From contig OY725498.1 of assembly GCA_963281255.1 (NCBI GenBank), positions 4,712,001 to 4,776,000 of the forward strand: 64,000 nucleotides of DNA, read 5' to 3'. This DNA is from Aphrocallistes beatrix. Its lineage: Eukaryota; Porifera; Hexactinellida; Sceptrulophora; Aphrocallistidae. Each line of letters starts with the position of its first letter. The first letter of the stretch is position 1. A program made the position numbers and the translations under genes. The notes below the pieces were generated by a model. It was not told the origin of the DNA. It was given only the letters and a program-made list of their open reading frames with translations, and did not search any database. Shown here piece after piece: positions 46,198 through 55,336 of this stretch.

Positions 46198-47019
46198 TTA
46201 GTATTTATTTAATCGCTGTTGTCTTCTTTCTTTCGATCTCTTCGCCCTCGCGTGTTTCAGCTGTTCGTAGTACATATCCATCTTATTCAGTTCGTCAGGA
46301 GACAAGGAGTTAATCTCCTTCTTGAACCAAGCCACGTGCTCTCTCTTCTCTTCGGGGGTGAGGTACGGGTTCTGCGACAGACCGGTGATCACCAGTTCAA
46401 TGAAGTTGCGGATAGGCCCGGCCTTAGGGAAGTCCTTGTACAAATCATCCAGCAAGACGTGCTCTGCAAACCCGATTCCTTTCTCTGCTACTTGTCCGTC
46501 CTGGTTATCGACCGGGTAGCTCAGGTCGTAGGGATCTCGCTTCATCTCTTCGAACGGGTTCTTGCGCAGAAGACTGTTCATGAAATCGACGGCGAACTCA
46601 TAGTGCTCCTCATAGAGGGATTTCTTGCTGACAAGTTGCTGAGAAGGCTCAGGCGATTTCACGAAGAGGCTAGAAGGAGTTGTGTCATCCGTTACAGTTT
46701 TCCGATTCATTGACCTCGGAACATGAGAATGGATATCTAAATCGTTTAGAAATCCCTCCGAATTCGACTTATTTCTGCTAGAATGATCGTCCTCATCGAA
46801 AAATTCAGAGTCGGCTAACTTTCTGCCTTCATCAGCTATCCGCCCGATATATTTATTTCGAGCTCTTGAAGATTTAGATGTTCTATTTTGCCACGTATCC
46901 TTCCTTGTAACCTTGGAAAGGGTGCGCACCTGGAATTGGAGAGGCAGTGGTGTGACCCTGGCCATCATGAGGGGATTCAAGGGAGGGGTTAACCTATGGG
47001 TCATTCTGGCTAGGAGCAT
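46198..47019 (-). CDS. MRPS31: Mitochondrial ribosomal protein mS31
   Basis: 273 residues. An N-terminal basic mitochondrial presequence-like stretch is followed by a low-complexity charged linker. The C-terminal ~120 residues match mS31: YPVDNQDG, FAEHVLLDD, KAGPIRNFIELVITGLSQNP, YLTPEEKREHVAWFKKEI. This animal-specific small-subunit mitoribosomal protein is usually divergent outside the C-terminus. A strong acceptor-like GCTATTTCAGTTAG ends 3 nt before the ATG. It is upstream of, and probably co-transcribed with, NIPSNAP. Confidence 0.85.
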   Translation of the reverse strand: MLLARMTHRLTPPLNPLMMARVTPLPLQFQVRTLSKVTRKDTWQNRTSKSSRARNKYIGRIADEGRKLADSEFFDEDDHSSRNKSNSEGFLNDLDIHSHVPRSMNRKTVTDDTTPSSLFVKSPEPSQQLVSKKSLYEEHYEFAVDFMNSLLRKNPFEEMKRDPYDLSYPVDNQDGQVAEKGIGFAEHVLLDDLYKDFPKAGPIRNFIELVITGLSQNPYLTPEEKREHVAWFKKEINSLSPDELNKMDMYYEQLKHARAKRSKERRQQRLNKY

Positions 47020-47022
47020 TAC

Positions 47023-47036
47023 CTAACTGAAATAGC
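47023..47036 (-). promoter_or_regulatory. Acceptor-like site before MRPS31 ATG
   Basis: On the minus strand GCTATTTCAGTTAG ends 3 nt before the start codon and offers two adjacent AGs after a pyrimidine-rich run. It is a candidate trans-splice or 5'UTR acceptor. Confidence 0.4.
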
Positions 47037-47741
47037 ATGGACAGTTTTAGGTATATTTTGGAAGTTTAGGTTTTATTATTGCATTCGCCAAAGCAATAAT
47101 AAAAATAGCTTTGGAAGTTCCAATCTTCCATGGAAAGTACCGTTTAGATAAGTGGAAGTACTCTGAACTGATTGCATTGCAAAATTCGCTTAAAAGTTGT
47201 CACAAAATTTACAGTTCATTGATCTGGAATCACACATGATATTACTATATGTTATACTCAGCATTTATATATAAGAATCACACAGTAGAAAATGGATAGC
47301 ATGTTATGTTGGTAGATAAGTATACTGTTGCACAAGGCTTCTAGTTGTAATATTATATATATATAAATACTATTTATACGTATATATTTTCATTTTATTT
47401 CAGTGTCTACACAATGAAACTAGAGAGACATCTGCATCAAGCACTTAGGTACTCAACAGATGCAGAGTTCCCCACAAATAATACCTGACGTTAGGGTTAA
47501 TGAAGACCCAGGTAACCAATGTCCCCCAACATTGACGCAATCCCTTCAAAGTGAACCCCGTAGGTAATGGAGAAGCACCTTCAAAGCAATACTACTACCT
47601 TGCAAGCTAAGATTATTGCATTCGCGAGGTCCAACGCAAATATGCCACATTTCTTATTGAAACTAAACTAAACTATCAGAAGATTGCAAGGTTTTTATAA
47701 TTCTATCCCTCGAAACATCAAATGCACCCCTCCCCCTACCA

Positions 47742-47941
47742 CAGTGGTTCCCAACGTTCGCCGCCAGAAGGCCCCGCCCCCATTTGGACCTGTAGCGATA
47801 TTGATGGACCCAAAAAGTGATTTTCAATTTTATATGATGAATATGTATTATTGCAGATAAATTCCTAAGTGATCAAATGGCCCCATACATGGAGTCCAGC
47901 GGCCCCACATGGGGCCGCGGAACACCAGTTGGGAACCACTG
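47742..47941. mobile_element. hAT-type MITE with 8-bp target duplication
   Basis: A 200-bp non-coding element with 14-bp perfect terminal inverted repeats CAGTGGTTCCCAAC, the typical start of hAT transposons. It is flanked on both sides by the identical 8-bp duplication CCCTACCA (47734-47741 and 47942-47949), the target-site length of hAT elements. Near its right end is a perfect 8-bp-arm hairpin (GCGGCCCC-ACAT-GGGGCCGC, 47899-47918). No transposase is encoded, so it would be mobilised in trans. Confidence 0.9.
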
Positions 47942-48186
47942 CCCTACCAAGACTAGACTTATACCGATTGGACATTAATCCTATTGAAATTGTCCCCTAC
48001 ATGCCACCCTCCTCCCTCTATCTCCCCTCCCTAATTAATTCAATGAACTGAGTCCTGAACATGCACTCTTCATAACAAATTGAGCAAAAAGATACACATT
48101 AATAGATGGGAAGTGATACATTATTCTAATACAAATTTCTCTATATTATAAAACATTAAGTGATGAACAAACAGATAAGGGGGGCT

Positions 48187-48208
48187 AATAGATAGATAGA
48201 TAGATAGA
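48187..48208. repeat. TAGA microsatellite
   Basis: About five tandem copies of TAGA just beyond the stop codon of the leucine-zipper gene. Confidence 0.8.
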
Positions 48209-48209
48209 A

Positions 48210-48713
48210 TTAACTACTCTCACTAGCCCTCATCCGTTCTTGGAAAAATTGGATCTGCTGCGTGAGGTCATCCTTCTCTTCTAATAGGGTTCGCTTTTCC
48301 TCCGATAAGCTATACACATCGACACTGAGCTGTCGCACGAGGGAATCTTGTTTGTTTCTGTATGTTTTGGTATAGATTCGCCTCCTTTCACGTTTCTGCA
48401 TACCGATCAGTTGTGTTGCTTCTGATTGGTCCAGATTGAGCTTGATAGACGCTGTTTTAAGAGCTGACTTCTTAAAGGCAGGTAGCACCCCACGATTCAG
48501 GGTTTTGTCTGTGAGTGGGGAATTTGAAGAATGTTTTTCTTTGAGGAACAGACTTCGGCCCCAAAAGGACAACTCCCCGTCCTCTAAGTCTCTGGTAGGT
48601 CTCGAGAGAGGATAGCTTGTTTCTGTTTGCAGGAATGAATTGACAGACGTTGAGTGCCTTAGAAGACATTGATCAGGCTCTATCTCGAAAATATCAAGGT
48701 TATTATTCGCCAT
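48210..48713 (-). CDS. Small bZIP-like / leucine-zipper protein
   Basis: 167 residues. The C-terminal third has a basic stretch (MQKRERRRIYTKTYRNKQ, about 104-121) running into regular heptads with Leu at four successive d positions and Phe at the fifth (LSVDVYSLSEEKRTLLEEKDDL). This resembles a bZIP dimerisation region. The canonical bZIP N-x7-R pattern is not clearly preserved, so DNA binding is uncertain. The N-terminal part is Ser-rich and unstructured. No acceptor-like AG lies directly before this ATG, so an upstream exon cannot be excluded. Confidence 0.65.
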   Translation of the reverse strand: MANNNLDIFEIEPDQCLLRHSTSVNSFLQTETSYPLSRPTRDLEDGELSFWGRSLFLKEKHSSNSPLTDKTLNRGVLPAFKKSALKTASIKLNLDQSEATQLIGMQKRERRRIYTKTYRNKQDSLVRQLSVDVYSLSEEKRTLLEEKDDLTQQIQFFQERMRASESS

Positions 48714-49217
48714 TGTTTTAATTGGTATTTGTATGTAGTTATTTATTATTTTTTGTATCTTACTACTCTATTTATATATGATACTATATTTATACTGGTG
48801 TACCTGTGAATTTTATGCTGAGTATAAAATCTGAAATCAAGAGATCAGGTATAGTGGAAGTACTGGAAATTACTAAAATGTTGAAATTTTTAGTTTTTAT
48901 TGCACGACAATCTGGAATATACGGTCATTCTATATGGAATTAGATTTCGATTTATAAATAGAACTCGAAACTAATAAAAAACGCGGAAATCACTAAAGTA
49001 AATAAATTGGACAGCATAAGCACTAGTCTAATAGTTTCAATGTGGCTCAAATAGGGAAAATTATTGCAATGCAAACTGCATATCCATTAGAATAAAGTAT
49101 TAGATGGCAATTAATATGCTGGGTTATACAGCTGGCGTATGTAGTCACTCGTAAAATATAGATTACAAAGAAATAATATGGGAACCAAAATAAAGAAAGT
49201 TCAAGTTGCTATATAGG
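48714..49217. other. Intergenic, AT-rich, nothing recognised
   Basis: The 504 bp between the cadherin stop and the leucine-zipper ATG. No ORF, RNA gene or clear repeat was seen. It presumably holds the leucine-zipper promoter and the cadherin-side flank. Confidence 0.5.
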
Positions 49218-52200
49218 CTAGTTAGCGGTGTCAAGGGAATCTAAGTGCTCAGGTTGCTGAGAGTGCGCGAACACCTTTTGAGAGAAGGAAGGGGTGGAAG
49301 AGGAAGGCAGGGGGACGAGTTTGCTTTTCGGTCGCGTGGATGTTTCTCTTTTCACGGCGGCCGGGATTCGCGGCCTATGGTGCGAGACTGAAGATAGGTA
49401 GGATGAGGATGCGGAGGAGTGGGGGGAGTGCGAACCCCTCAGGTACCTGTTGTCCGGGTTCGCGTATATGATGTCAATGGGCGGAGCACTGGATGAGTTC
49501 TTGTCCGCGTTTGGGACGCTGACCTGACTGGCCTCGTCGTCGTAGAAGAGGAGCAGGTCGTTGTCCGTTAGCGTCGGGGGTGCCGGGGAAGATTCGTTGT
49601 AGTCCTGAAGCTGAGGCGTGGCTGACAGCTTCGCCACCAGATCCCGATTCGAGTCGATGATGTGTCGAATCTCTGCGTCAGTCATGGGCGGCACGTAGGG
49701 AGGGGAAGAAGCGATGGAGTTGCCGAGTCCAGAGGATTTGGAGGACTCAGGGGTAGGGGTAGTGGGTGCGGGTGCGTGAGAGACATTCTCTTTGGACGAG
49801 GTCTGTGGATTCTCCAGTACATCCCAGTCATGAGATGTCTTGGGAGAGGACATTTCGAAGGTTGCAGTGTACCAATACCTGGATCTGCACACTGCAAACA
49901 ACCCGATTCCCACCACAGCCATTGCAACGGTGGCGAGCACACACAGAGCTGGCATTATGAGGAGAAGCAGGTAGGTAGTGGGCTGTAGTGCTCTGTTTAG
50001 CATGAATCCGACGTTCAGGAAGACACAGAATGAGTGTGAGGTGTTGAGAGGTGGGGATCCATTGTCCAAAGCTGTAATATTAGCAGTGTATGAGTTGTTG
50101 GAACTAAGAGGCTGATCTACATTGATCCCTAAACTCAGCAGGAGGTCTCTTGCCATGGAGGAGAGAGAAACGGAACCTGTGAATTTGTTAACGACTAGGA
50201 AGCCCTGTTCAAACGCAAGTACGTATGTGAGGTTTCCGTCACTCCCTACGTCTGCATCGGTAGCTGTGAACTGCGCTAAATGCTGGTTCGGGGAGAGAGA
50301 GGAGTCGAGAGTAATGCTGAGCAGCGGGTTCATGAATTCGGGGGCGTTGTCGTTCACTGGATCGACGGTAATACTGACAGAAGCGTTAGCAGTAAGATTC
50401 CCTGCTTCTGCCTGGACAGTGAATGCGTAGAGAGCTGTGGAGTTAGGAGCGTCTATGTCTAGCTCAGCACTGACCCTGAGAGAACCGGATCGCGAGAGGT
50501 TTAGAGAGAACGGGAGGGAGTAGTCGTGAAAAGAGACTTTGCTTAGCTCTGCGTAGCAGACGTGATTGGAGAAGTCTATGAGGAGCGAATCGGCAGGAAT
50601 GCCTTCGTTAATCCTAAAATGGAAAGAAGAGTCGCTGAACTGGAGGGGGCAGTTGGAGGGAGCAGTGAGCAGCAGCACGTTAAGCAGAGAGGATGAAGAG
50701 TTCGTGTCACAGGGGTTGTTTAGGGAAATGCTGCAAGAGAAGTCAGCACACGCTTCTCGCAGCTGCTCTAGAGACACGTTAGAGAATATGCCGCTACCTG
50801 AAGCATAGAGGACAGGAGGACTGAATTCTAGCTTCAAGGCGAGATCCGGGGATATGTCGAGGGAGAAGAGAGAGTTGTTTTGGCCTACCTCTTCCCCCAT
50901 AGGGAGACATTTGCTGTACCTAGGGCGTATAAGAGGGGAGCTAGGGACAATATGAACTGAAATGTTTGTGTGGGATTGCTCGCAGCTATAAGTGTCAGTC
51001 TGAGAACAGTTGGTTGCGTAGACCTGTAAGAGTGTGTTGTTCATTTCTGGAGTAGCACAGGCGTTCAGGTGCAATCTTCCAGTCGTGGCGTTGAGGGAGA
51101 AGTGAGAATCAGGGCTGTCGATGTAATAGAAGAGAGAGAGAGATGGTTTGTCCTTGTCAGAGGCGTGCACGGTGATGAGAGGAGAGGACAGAGGTGTGCC
51201 AAGGGATAGGTCAAAGGAGTAGTCAAACCGATCGAAGATTATTCGATTGTCATCCAGGTTCCTCACACACACCGTCAAAGCGAAATCAGTACTTAGAGGT
51301 GTGGTTCCGCCATCTTGAACGTTCAAGTCAATGGTGATGTTTTCCACTTTTTCATAATCTAGTGCACTGTCAATTCGGACAGCACCTGTGGTCTCATTCA
51401 CAGAGAAATACATAGCCGCCTCTCCCGAGCGGATTAGAAAGTAAGAGAGCTCAGCATTGCTTCCGATGTCCTTGTCACTGGCATTTATCTGATAGATCTC
51501 GCCCACTGCTCCCTCGTCCACAAGTATGCACGCCATGGGATAATTCAAGATGAACGGGGGGTTGTCATTCTCATCTATCACTACGATTAGCAGTCTCATC
51601 ATAAGAGAGATGCTGGTGAGTCCTGAGCAAGCAGGATTGCAGTCGACAAACAGCATCAAGGTCAGATCGTAGCTGGACACTTCCTCCCTATCGAGAGTCC
51701 CATTCAGCAACAGATTCCACGAGTCTATCAAGCTCACTCGGTAGAAGAGAGTTGCGGGAGAGTTGTCAGGGTAAGTCAACAGGGAGAGGCTCTTATTCCC
51801 ATTGATGGATGGCGTTATGTAGATATTGGCGAGCTCAGTATTTCTGGAAATCGGATTCTCAGGAATCTCGATTCGGATCTCTCCTCCTGTCGTTTTCACG
51901 AAAACTCCCACCAATTTGAAACGATAGATCGTATCACTCACGTCCACCACCGAGATAGAGATCGCAAGAAAGGCGGATAGGGACGGCTGTCCGGCGTCTT
52001 TCGCTTGGATAACTACATTCACCAAGTCAAACACCTCGAAGTCCAGAGCCCCGCTCAGACACAGCTCTGCGGAGGAGGAGTTGATACGGAAGAGAGAGCT
52101 TCCGTCCTTCGCCACGGCATTGCCGTTCTTAGAGAAGGTCACCCGGAAGGTGCTGTAGGTAATCTCAGCGTTCAGGCCGACATCAGAGTCCTCAGCAGTG

Positions 52201-52883
52201 AACGTGCGCACGCATCTGGAAGTCTCGTTCTCAGACAAGGAGTAGGAAGCAGGATTGGGAAGGAAGCGAGGAGGATTGTCATTCCTATCCTCCACTTCTA
52301 TCACCATGGAGGCGTTTGTAGAAATATTTGAGTCCTGATCAGTAGCAGTCAGAATGAGATTGAACTGATCCACAACCTCTCTGTCCAAACTCGCTTTGCT
52401 CGTTAGCTCGGGAGGATCTGCCAGGAAGGTGAAGTAGTCCAGATTGTCCCCGGATAGGGAGTAGAGGATGATGTTGTAAGGATCTAAGTCAGGATCTGAT
52501 GCTGTAGGAAAAAAGACACTTCTTATCACGTTCTCAGCAAAAGTGAACTTGTACTCGCGTTGGTTGAAGATTGGGATGTGATCGTTTGTGTCATTTACAT
52601 AGATTTCTATCGTGAAAGAAGTGGCGCCGTTAATCAATGTTGTGCAGATGAATCTGAAAGTGTCGAGTTCATTGAAATCATAAACACTTTTGAAACTGAA
52701 GATAGGTTCAGAATACTGGAAGTAAGAACAGTCCTCTAGTAACGGATTAAAGATATCTAGCCCGGTGATACTCAGTAGTCCAGCTGTTCCTATCGTGTCA
52801 GGGACAAACCTTACTGCATTTTCTTGGCCAGAAGATGCGGAGATAAGAGAGAGTAGAAGGAAGAGGAGAGCATTGGATATCAT
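49218..52883 (-). CDS. Protocadherin-like transmembrane cadherin
   Basis: 1221 residues in one exon. Signal peptide (ISNALLFLLLSLISASSG), then about seven to eight cadherin repeats marked by calcium-binding linkers: NDTNDHIPIF, EDRNDNPPRF, a degenerate DVSDTIYRF, DENDNPPFI, a degenerate RNLDDNRIIF, and DPVNDNAPEF. A membrane helix lies at about 975-1003 (YLLLLIMPALCVLATVAMAV) and a ~218-residue Ser/Pro-rich cytoplasmic tail follows. No EGF or laminin-G domains and no clear catenin-binding motif are seen, so it is protocadherin-like rather than classical. It is expected at the cell surface, in adhesion or recognition. CTATCTCAG directly abuts the ATG. Confidence 0.9.
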   Translation of the reverse strand: MISNALLFLLLSLISASSGQENAVRFVPDTIGTAGLLSITGLDIFNPLLEDCSYFQYSEPIFSFKSVYDFNELDTFRFICTTLINGATSFTIEIYVNDTNDHIPIFNQREYKFTFAENVIRSVFFPTASDPDLDPYNIILYSLSGDNLDYFTFLADPPELTSKASLDREVVDQFNLILTATDQDSNISTNASMVIEVEDRNDNPPRFLPNPASYSLSENETSRCVRTFTAEDSDVGLNAEITYSTFRVTFSKNGNAVAKDGSSLFRINSSSAELCLSGALDFEVFDLVNVVIQAKDAGQPSLSAFLAISISVVDVSDTIYRFKLVGVFVKTTGGEIRIEIPENPISRNTELANIYITPSINGNKSLSLLTYPDNSPATLFYRVSLIDSWNLLLNGTLDREEVSSYDLTLMLFVDCNPACSGLTSISLMMRLLIVVIDENDNPPFILNYPMACILVDEGAVGEIYQINASDKDIGSNAELSYFLIRSGEAAMYFSVNETTGAVRIDSALDYEKVENITIDLNVQDGGTTPLSTDFALTVCVRNLDDNRIIFDRFDYSFDLSLGTPLSSPLITVHASDKDKPSLSLFYYIDSPDSHFSLNATTGRLHLNACATPEMNNTLLQVYATNCSQTDTYSCEQSHTNISVHIVPSSPLIRPRYSKCLPMGEEVGQNNSLFSLDISPDLALKLEFSPPVLYASGSGIFSNVSLEQLREACADFSCSISLNNPCDTNSSSSLLNVLLLTAPSNCPLQFSDSSFHFRINEGIPADSLLIDFSNHVCYAELSKVSFHDYSLPFSLNLSRSGSLRVSAELDIDAPNSTALYAFTVQAEAGNLTANASVSITVDPVNDNAPEFMNPLLSITLDSSLSPNQHLAQFTATDADVGSDGNLTYVLAFEQGFLVVNKFTGSVSLSSMARDLLLSLGINVDQPLSSNNSYTANITALDNGSPPLNTSHSFCVFLNVGFMLNRALQPTTYLLLLIMPALCVLATVAMAVVGIGLFAVCRSRYWYTATFEMSSPKTSHDWDVLENPQTSSKENVSHAPAPTTPTPESSKSSGLGNSIASSPPYVPPMTDAEIRHIIDSNRDLVAKLSATPQLQDYNESSPAPPTLTDNDLLLFYDDEASQVSVPNADKNSSSAPPIDIIYANPDNRYLRGSHSPHSSASSSYLSSVSHHRPRIPAAVKRETSTRPKSKLVPLPSSSTPSFSQKVFAHSQQPEHLDSLDTAN

Positions 52884-52900
52884 CTGAGATAGGGTTGTGG
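52884..52900 (-). promoter_or_regulatory. Acceptor-like site abutting cadherin ATG
   Basis: On the minus strand CCACAACCCTATCTCAG runs straight into the start codon with no spacer. It has consensus 3'-splice-site form and no visible upstream exon. Confidence 0.45.
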
Positions 52901-53019
52901 GTAGCTAAAGATTGAATTTTAAAGTTTAATTGTGGTTTAAAGCAATGGTAGAGCTATATTACGAGTATAAATAATTACACAGTGGTATCGGTATTATCAC
53001 GAGAGGGAAGGGCATAGTG

Positions 53020-54996
53020 TCATTGTTTGTTGGCGAATTTCTTCCTGAGTTTAGGGTCCGTAGACTGCTGGTACCGCTGCAGCTTCTTGCTGGTGAGGCT
53101 AGCCTTGAAACTCTTCTCGATCCTGTCACTGATGCTTCCGTTCATCGGGTGCTGCGTCTTCTCCAAACTCAGCGAGGCTAGACTCTGCACGCAGCGCGAA
53201 ACCCTCACACTGCGCACGTACTCCGTCTCTCGCTGCTGGTCGATGTTGTTCTTGCGGGAGCGGAGTGGGTTCCAGGGAGGGGCGTGTCCTCGTGGCTCCT
53301 CGGAGCAGAGGCTGTGTTGGCTGGAGAGAGAGCGCGACTTGGAGATTGCGGACAAACCGGATCTGCTGTCAGCTTCACTCCTCTCTTCGTCCTCGCCTGT
53401 CCCGATTTCGTTCTCTCCGCTAACGCTCCCCGCGAATGGACGCAGCTTCTGGCTTTTGTAGTGGCTGCTGTCTCTAGAACGGACGCGGTGCAGTGGTCTC
53501 TGTCTGTGCGGATCGGAGGGTGCGAGTGAGTCCTCCTTCAGACGGTAGAACTGGTTCAGGCTGAGAGAGCCGGGCATGGAGGGGTGTGAGAACAGCTGCA
53601 GTTCCGCGAGACTCGTGGCTTGAGAGGTGTCATGGTTATTTTGTGATTTACTAATGCTTGAAAACAAATGTTTGAACTGAGACAGCATTTGGTGAACAGA
53701 GATATCAAACACTGCTCTACTCCACACACTCAACTCCGCTGTCTCCGCTCCCTTACATGACATCTCGTCAATCCTCAGCTTTAACTTCTCCTCGAATTCT
53801 GCTACAGACTCCTTTTCCTGCCCCGGGAAATGTGCCCGAGGGGTGGATGAGGGGAGAGAGGGGAGGAGCATTAAGTTGCTAGACTGAGAGCTCATCATCC
53901 CATTAGACAGGTGGAGACAGCTGTCCAGGTCACAGGCAACGAACACGTACTTACACACGGAGCAGAAGAGAAGGTGCGAGTAGCCCCACCCTCTCCAGAA
54001 ACGGTCTCTCTCACTCACGACCCGCTTTGAGAGGCCCTCCAGATCACCTCGGGCCGACCAGCCGGCGTCCCTCCGGTGCATGTAGTAGAGACTCCCGTGC
54101 GGAGAGATCCGTACCTGAGTGGAGTTGTTGGCACACAGGAACATCGGCTCCAGACCAGGGATAACAATGCGGTGGCAATCGGCGCATTTGTAAACGGAAT
54201 CGAGTGTGAATGGACCAGCTTCTTCACAGTTGACAGGGTCGACGAGAGCCCGGAGCTTGGAGGCGTACAGTTTGTCCTGTAGTAAGTTGTTCGGATCCTC
54301 CATCGTCTCTATCTGGCCAGGAGACAGGAGACAGGCCAGCTTGTCTATAGCTGACTGGTTCAGACAGTCAGCGGAGGAGTGCACTGCTAACACGGCGCTG
54401 ACGTTGGCCGCGATGAAGTGGATGCAGGCGTCCACCAGCCGAGGCATGCCCAGGTACTCGGAGGACACCAATACGCTGAACACCCGCTTTGCGTCTAGCT
54501 TGGGGGGTGGCTTGGAGGAAGAGGGGGAGGGGTCGCTCAGGATATAGTCCATGAGCCAGGAGAACACTTGGAGGTCGCAATGTACTGAAATGTCGATGTC
54601 CTGCCAGTTGTCCTGGTAGGAGGACAGGTTCTCTTGGAAGTACGTCATCGAGCTGAGCAGGAGAGAGGCGGGGCAGAGGAAGTTCTTGGTAACTCCGTGA
54701 GGATCATCTATTACGCGTATCGTGATGTGGTCAGGTGGCACAGCCTGGACAGGCCTGGGTTCGAAGGAGGATGGAAGTAGAGCTGTGGTCTTGTTGCTGA
54801 GGTGTGAAGTGGTTCGAGGGTCCTCTGTAGGGGATTTGAGGGAGGGAAGGCTCTGAGAAGATTTGAGGGTAATAGGAGATATGTGACCGTCCTTCGTGCG
54901 AGGTTTGGGATGAGGTGTGAACCTGTACACAAGCCCGGAGTTGAATGGGTCAGCATTTGGGGGTATGTGCTTGTTCCTGTGATGGAGGGAGTTCAT
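53020..54996 (-). CDS. SANBR: SANBR/KIAA1841-like BTB protein
   Basis: 658 residues, intronless. After a disordered N-terminus, residues about 90-215 form a BTB/POZ-like domain with the KIAA1841 pattern (VTKNFLCPASLLLSSMTYFQ, DIDISVHCDLQVFSWLMDYI, ISxLVSSEYLGM-type helix, DACIHFIAANVSAV). A Cys-rich block conserved in this family follows (YKCADCHRIVI; GSLYYMHRRDAGWS; WGYSHLLFCSVCKYVF; DLDSCLHL). The tail is long and Ser/Arg-rich. The vertebrate protein has an N-terminal SANT domain and modulates class-switch recombination. No SANT domain is evident here, and sponges or other early animals have no CSR, so its role must be older. It is divergent from the plus-strand gene at 55337. Confidence 0.85.
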   Translation of the reverse strand: MNSLHHRNKHIPPNADPFNSGLVYRFTPHPKPRTKDGHISPITLKSSQSLPSLKSPTEDPRTTSHLSNKTTALLPSSFEPRPVQAVPPDHITIRVIDDPHGVTKNFLCPASLLLSSMTYFQENLSSYQDNWQDIDISVHCDLQVFSWLMDYILSDPSPSSSKPPPKLDAKRVFSVLVSSEYLGMPRLVDACIHFIAANVSAVLAVHSSADCLNQSAIDKLACLLSPGQIETMEDPNNLLQDKLYASKLRALVDPVNCEEAGPFTLDSVYKCADCHRIVIPGLEPMFLCANNSTQVRISPHGSLYYMHRRDAGWSARGDLEGLSKRVVSERDRFWRGWGYSHLLFCSVCKYVFVACDLDSCLHLSNGMMSSQSSNLMLLPSLPSSTPRAHFPGQEKESVAEFEEKLKLRIDEMSCKGAETAELSVWSRAVFDISVHQMLSQFKHLFSSISKSQNNHDTSQATSLAELQLFSHPSMPGSLSLNQFYRLKEDSLAPSDPHRQRPLHRVRSRDSSHYKSQKLRPFAGSVSGENEIGTGEDEERSEADSRSGLSAISKSRSLSSQHSLCSEEPRGHAPPWNPLRSRKNNIDQQRETEYVRSVRVSRCVQSLASLSLEKTQHPMNGSISDRIEKSFKASLTSKKLQRYQQSTDPKLRKKFANKQ

Positions 54997-55336
54997 TGAA
55001 GTGGTAGGGTTGCTCAGTAACTGTGAGATAGAGCGACAGAATGTGTATCTTAGCTACAAATACGCATTTTGACAAGTCGCGAGTAAAGATAGAGTAAGGG
55101 TTCTAAATTTGGAGTGCTTCCTAGTTGTTTCTAGTTATCATCCAATGAGCAAAGTCCCTACAAGGGTGGATTCCCGTGGAATTATCAGCAGGTCTTCGCA
55201 TTATATTTACAATTATGTAATCAATTCAATGGATATATAGGCCAAGGTCTTATCTACCTCTCAGAATGCACATAAGCTCCTATAAACCTTAACTTTCAAT
55301 TAATTGCTCGCTAATTAGGGATCAATAGAGACGGCG
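54997..55336. other. Divergent intergenic region
   Basis: 340 bp between the SANBR ATG (minus) and the small secreted-protein ATG (plus). It is a likely bidirectional promoter. No specific element is recognised. Confidence 0.5.

Larger units (their letters stand above)
47020..48209. other. Intergenic region with MITE and short repeats
   Basis: The largest gene-free stretch (1.19 kb). It holds a perfect 12-bp hairpin at 47071-47104 (TTTTATTATTGC/GCAATAATAAAA), a TA-rich tract near 47350-47390, a strong plus-strand acceptor-like TTTCATTTTATTTCAG ending at 47403, the hAT MITE at 47742-47941 and a TAGA microsatellite at 48187-48208. No protein-coding gene is supported. Confidence 0.6.

Noticed and set aside
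47401..47488. 24-codon ORF after a strong TTTATTTCAG on the plus strand
   Set aside because: The acceptor-like sequence is good, but the ORF is too short and no upstream or downstream exon could be identified.
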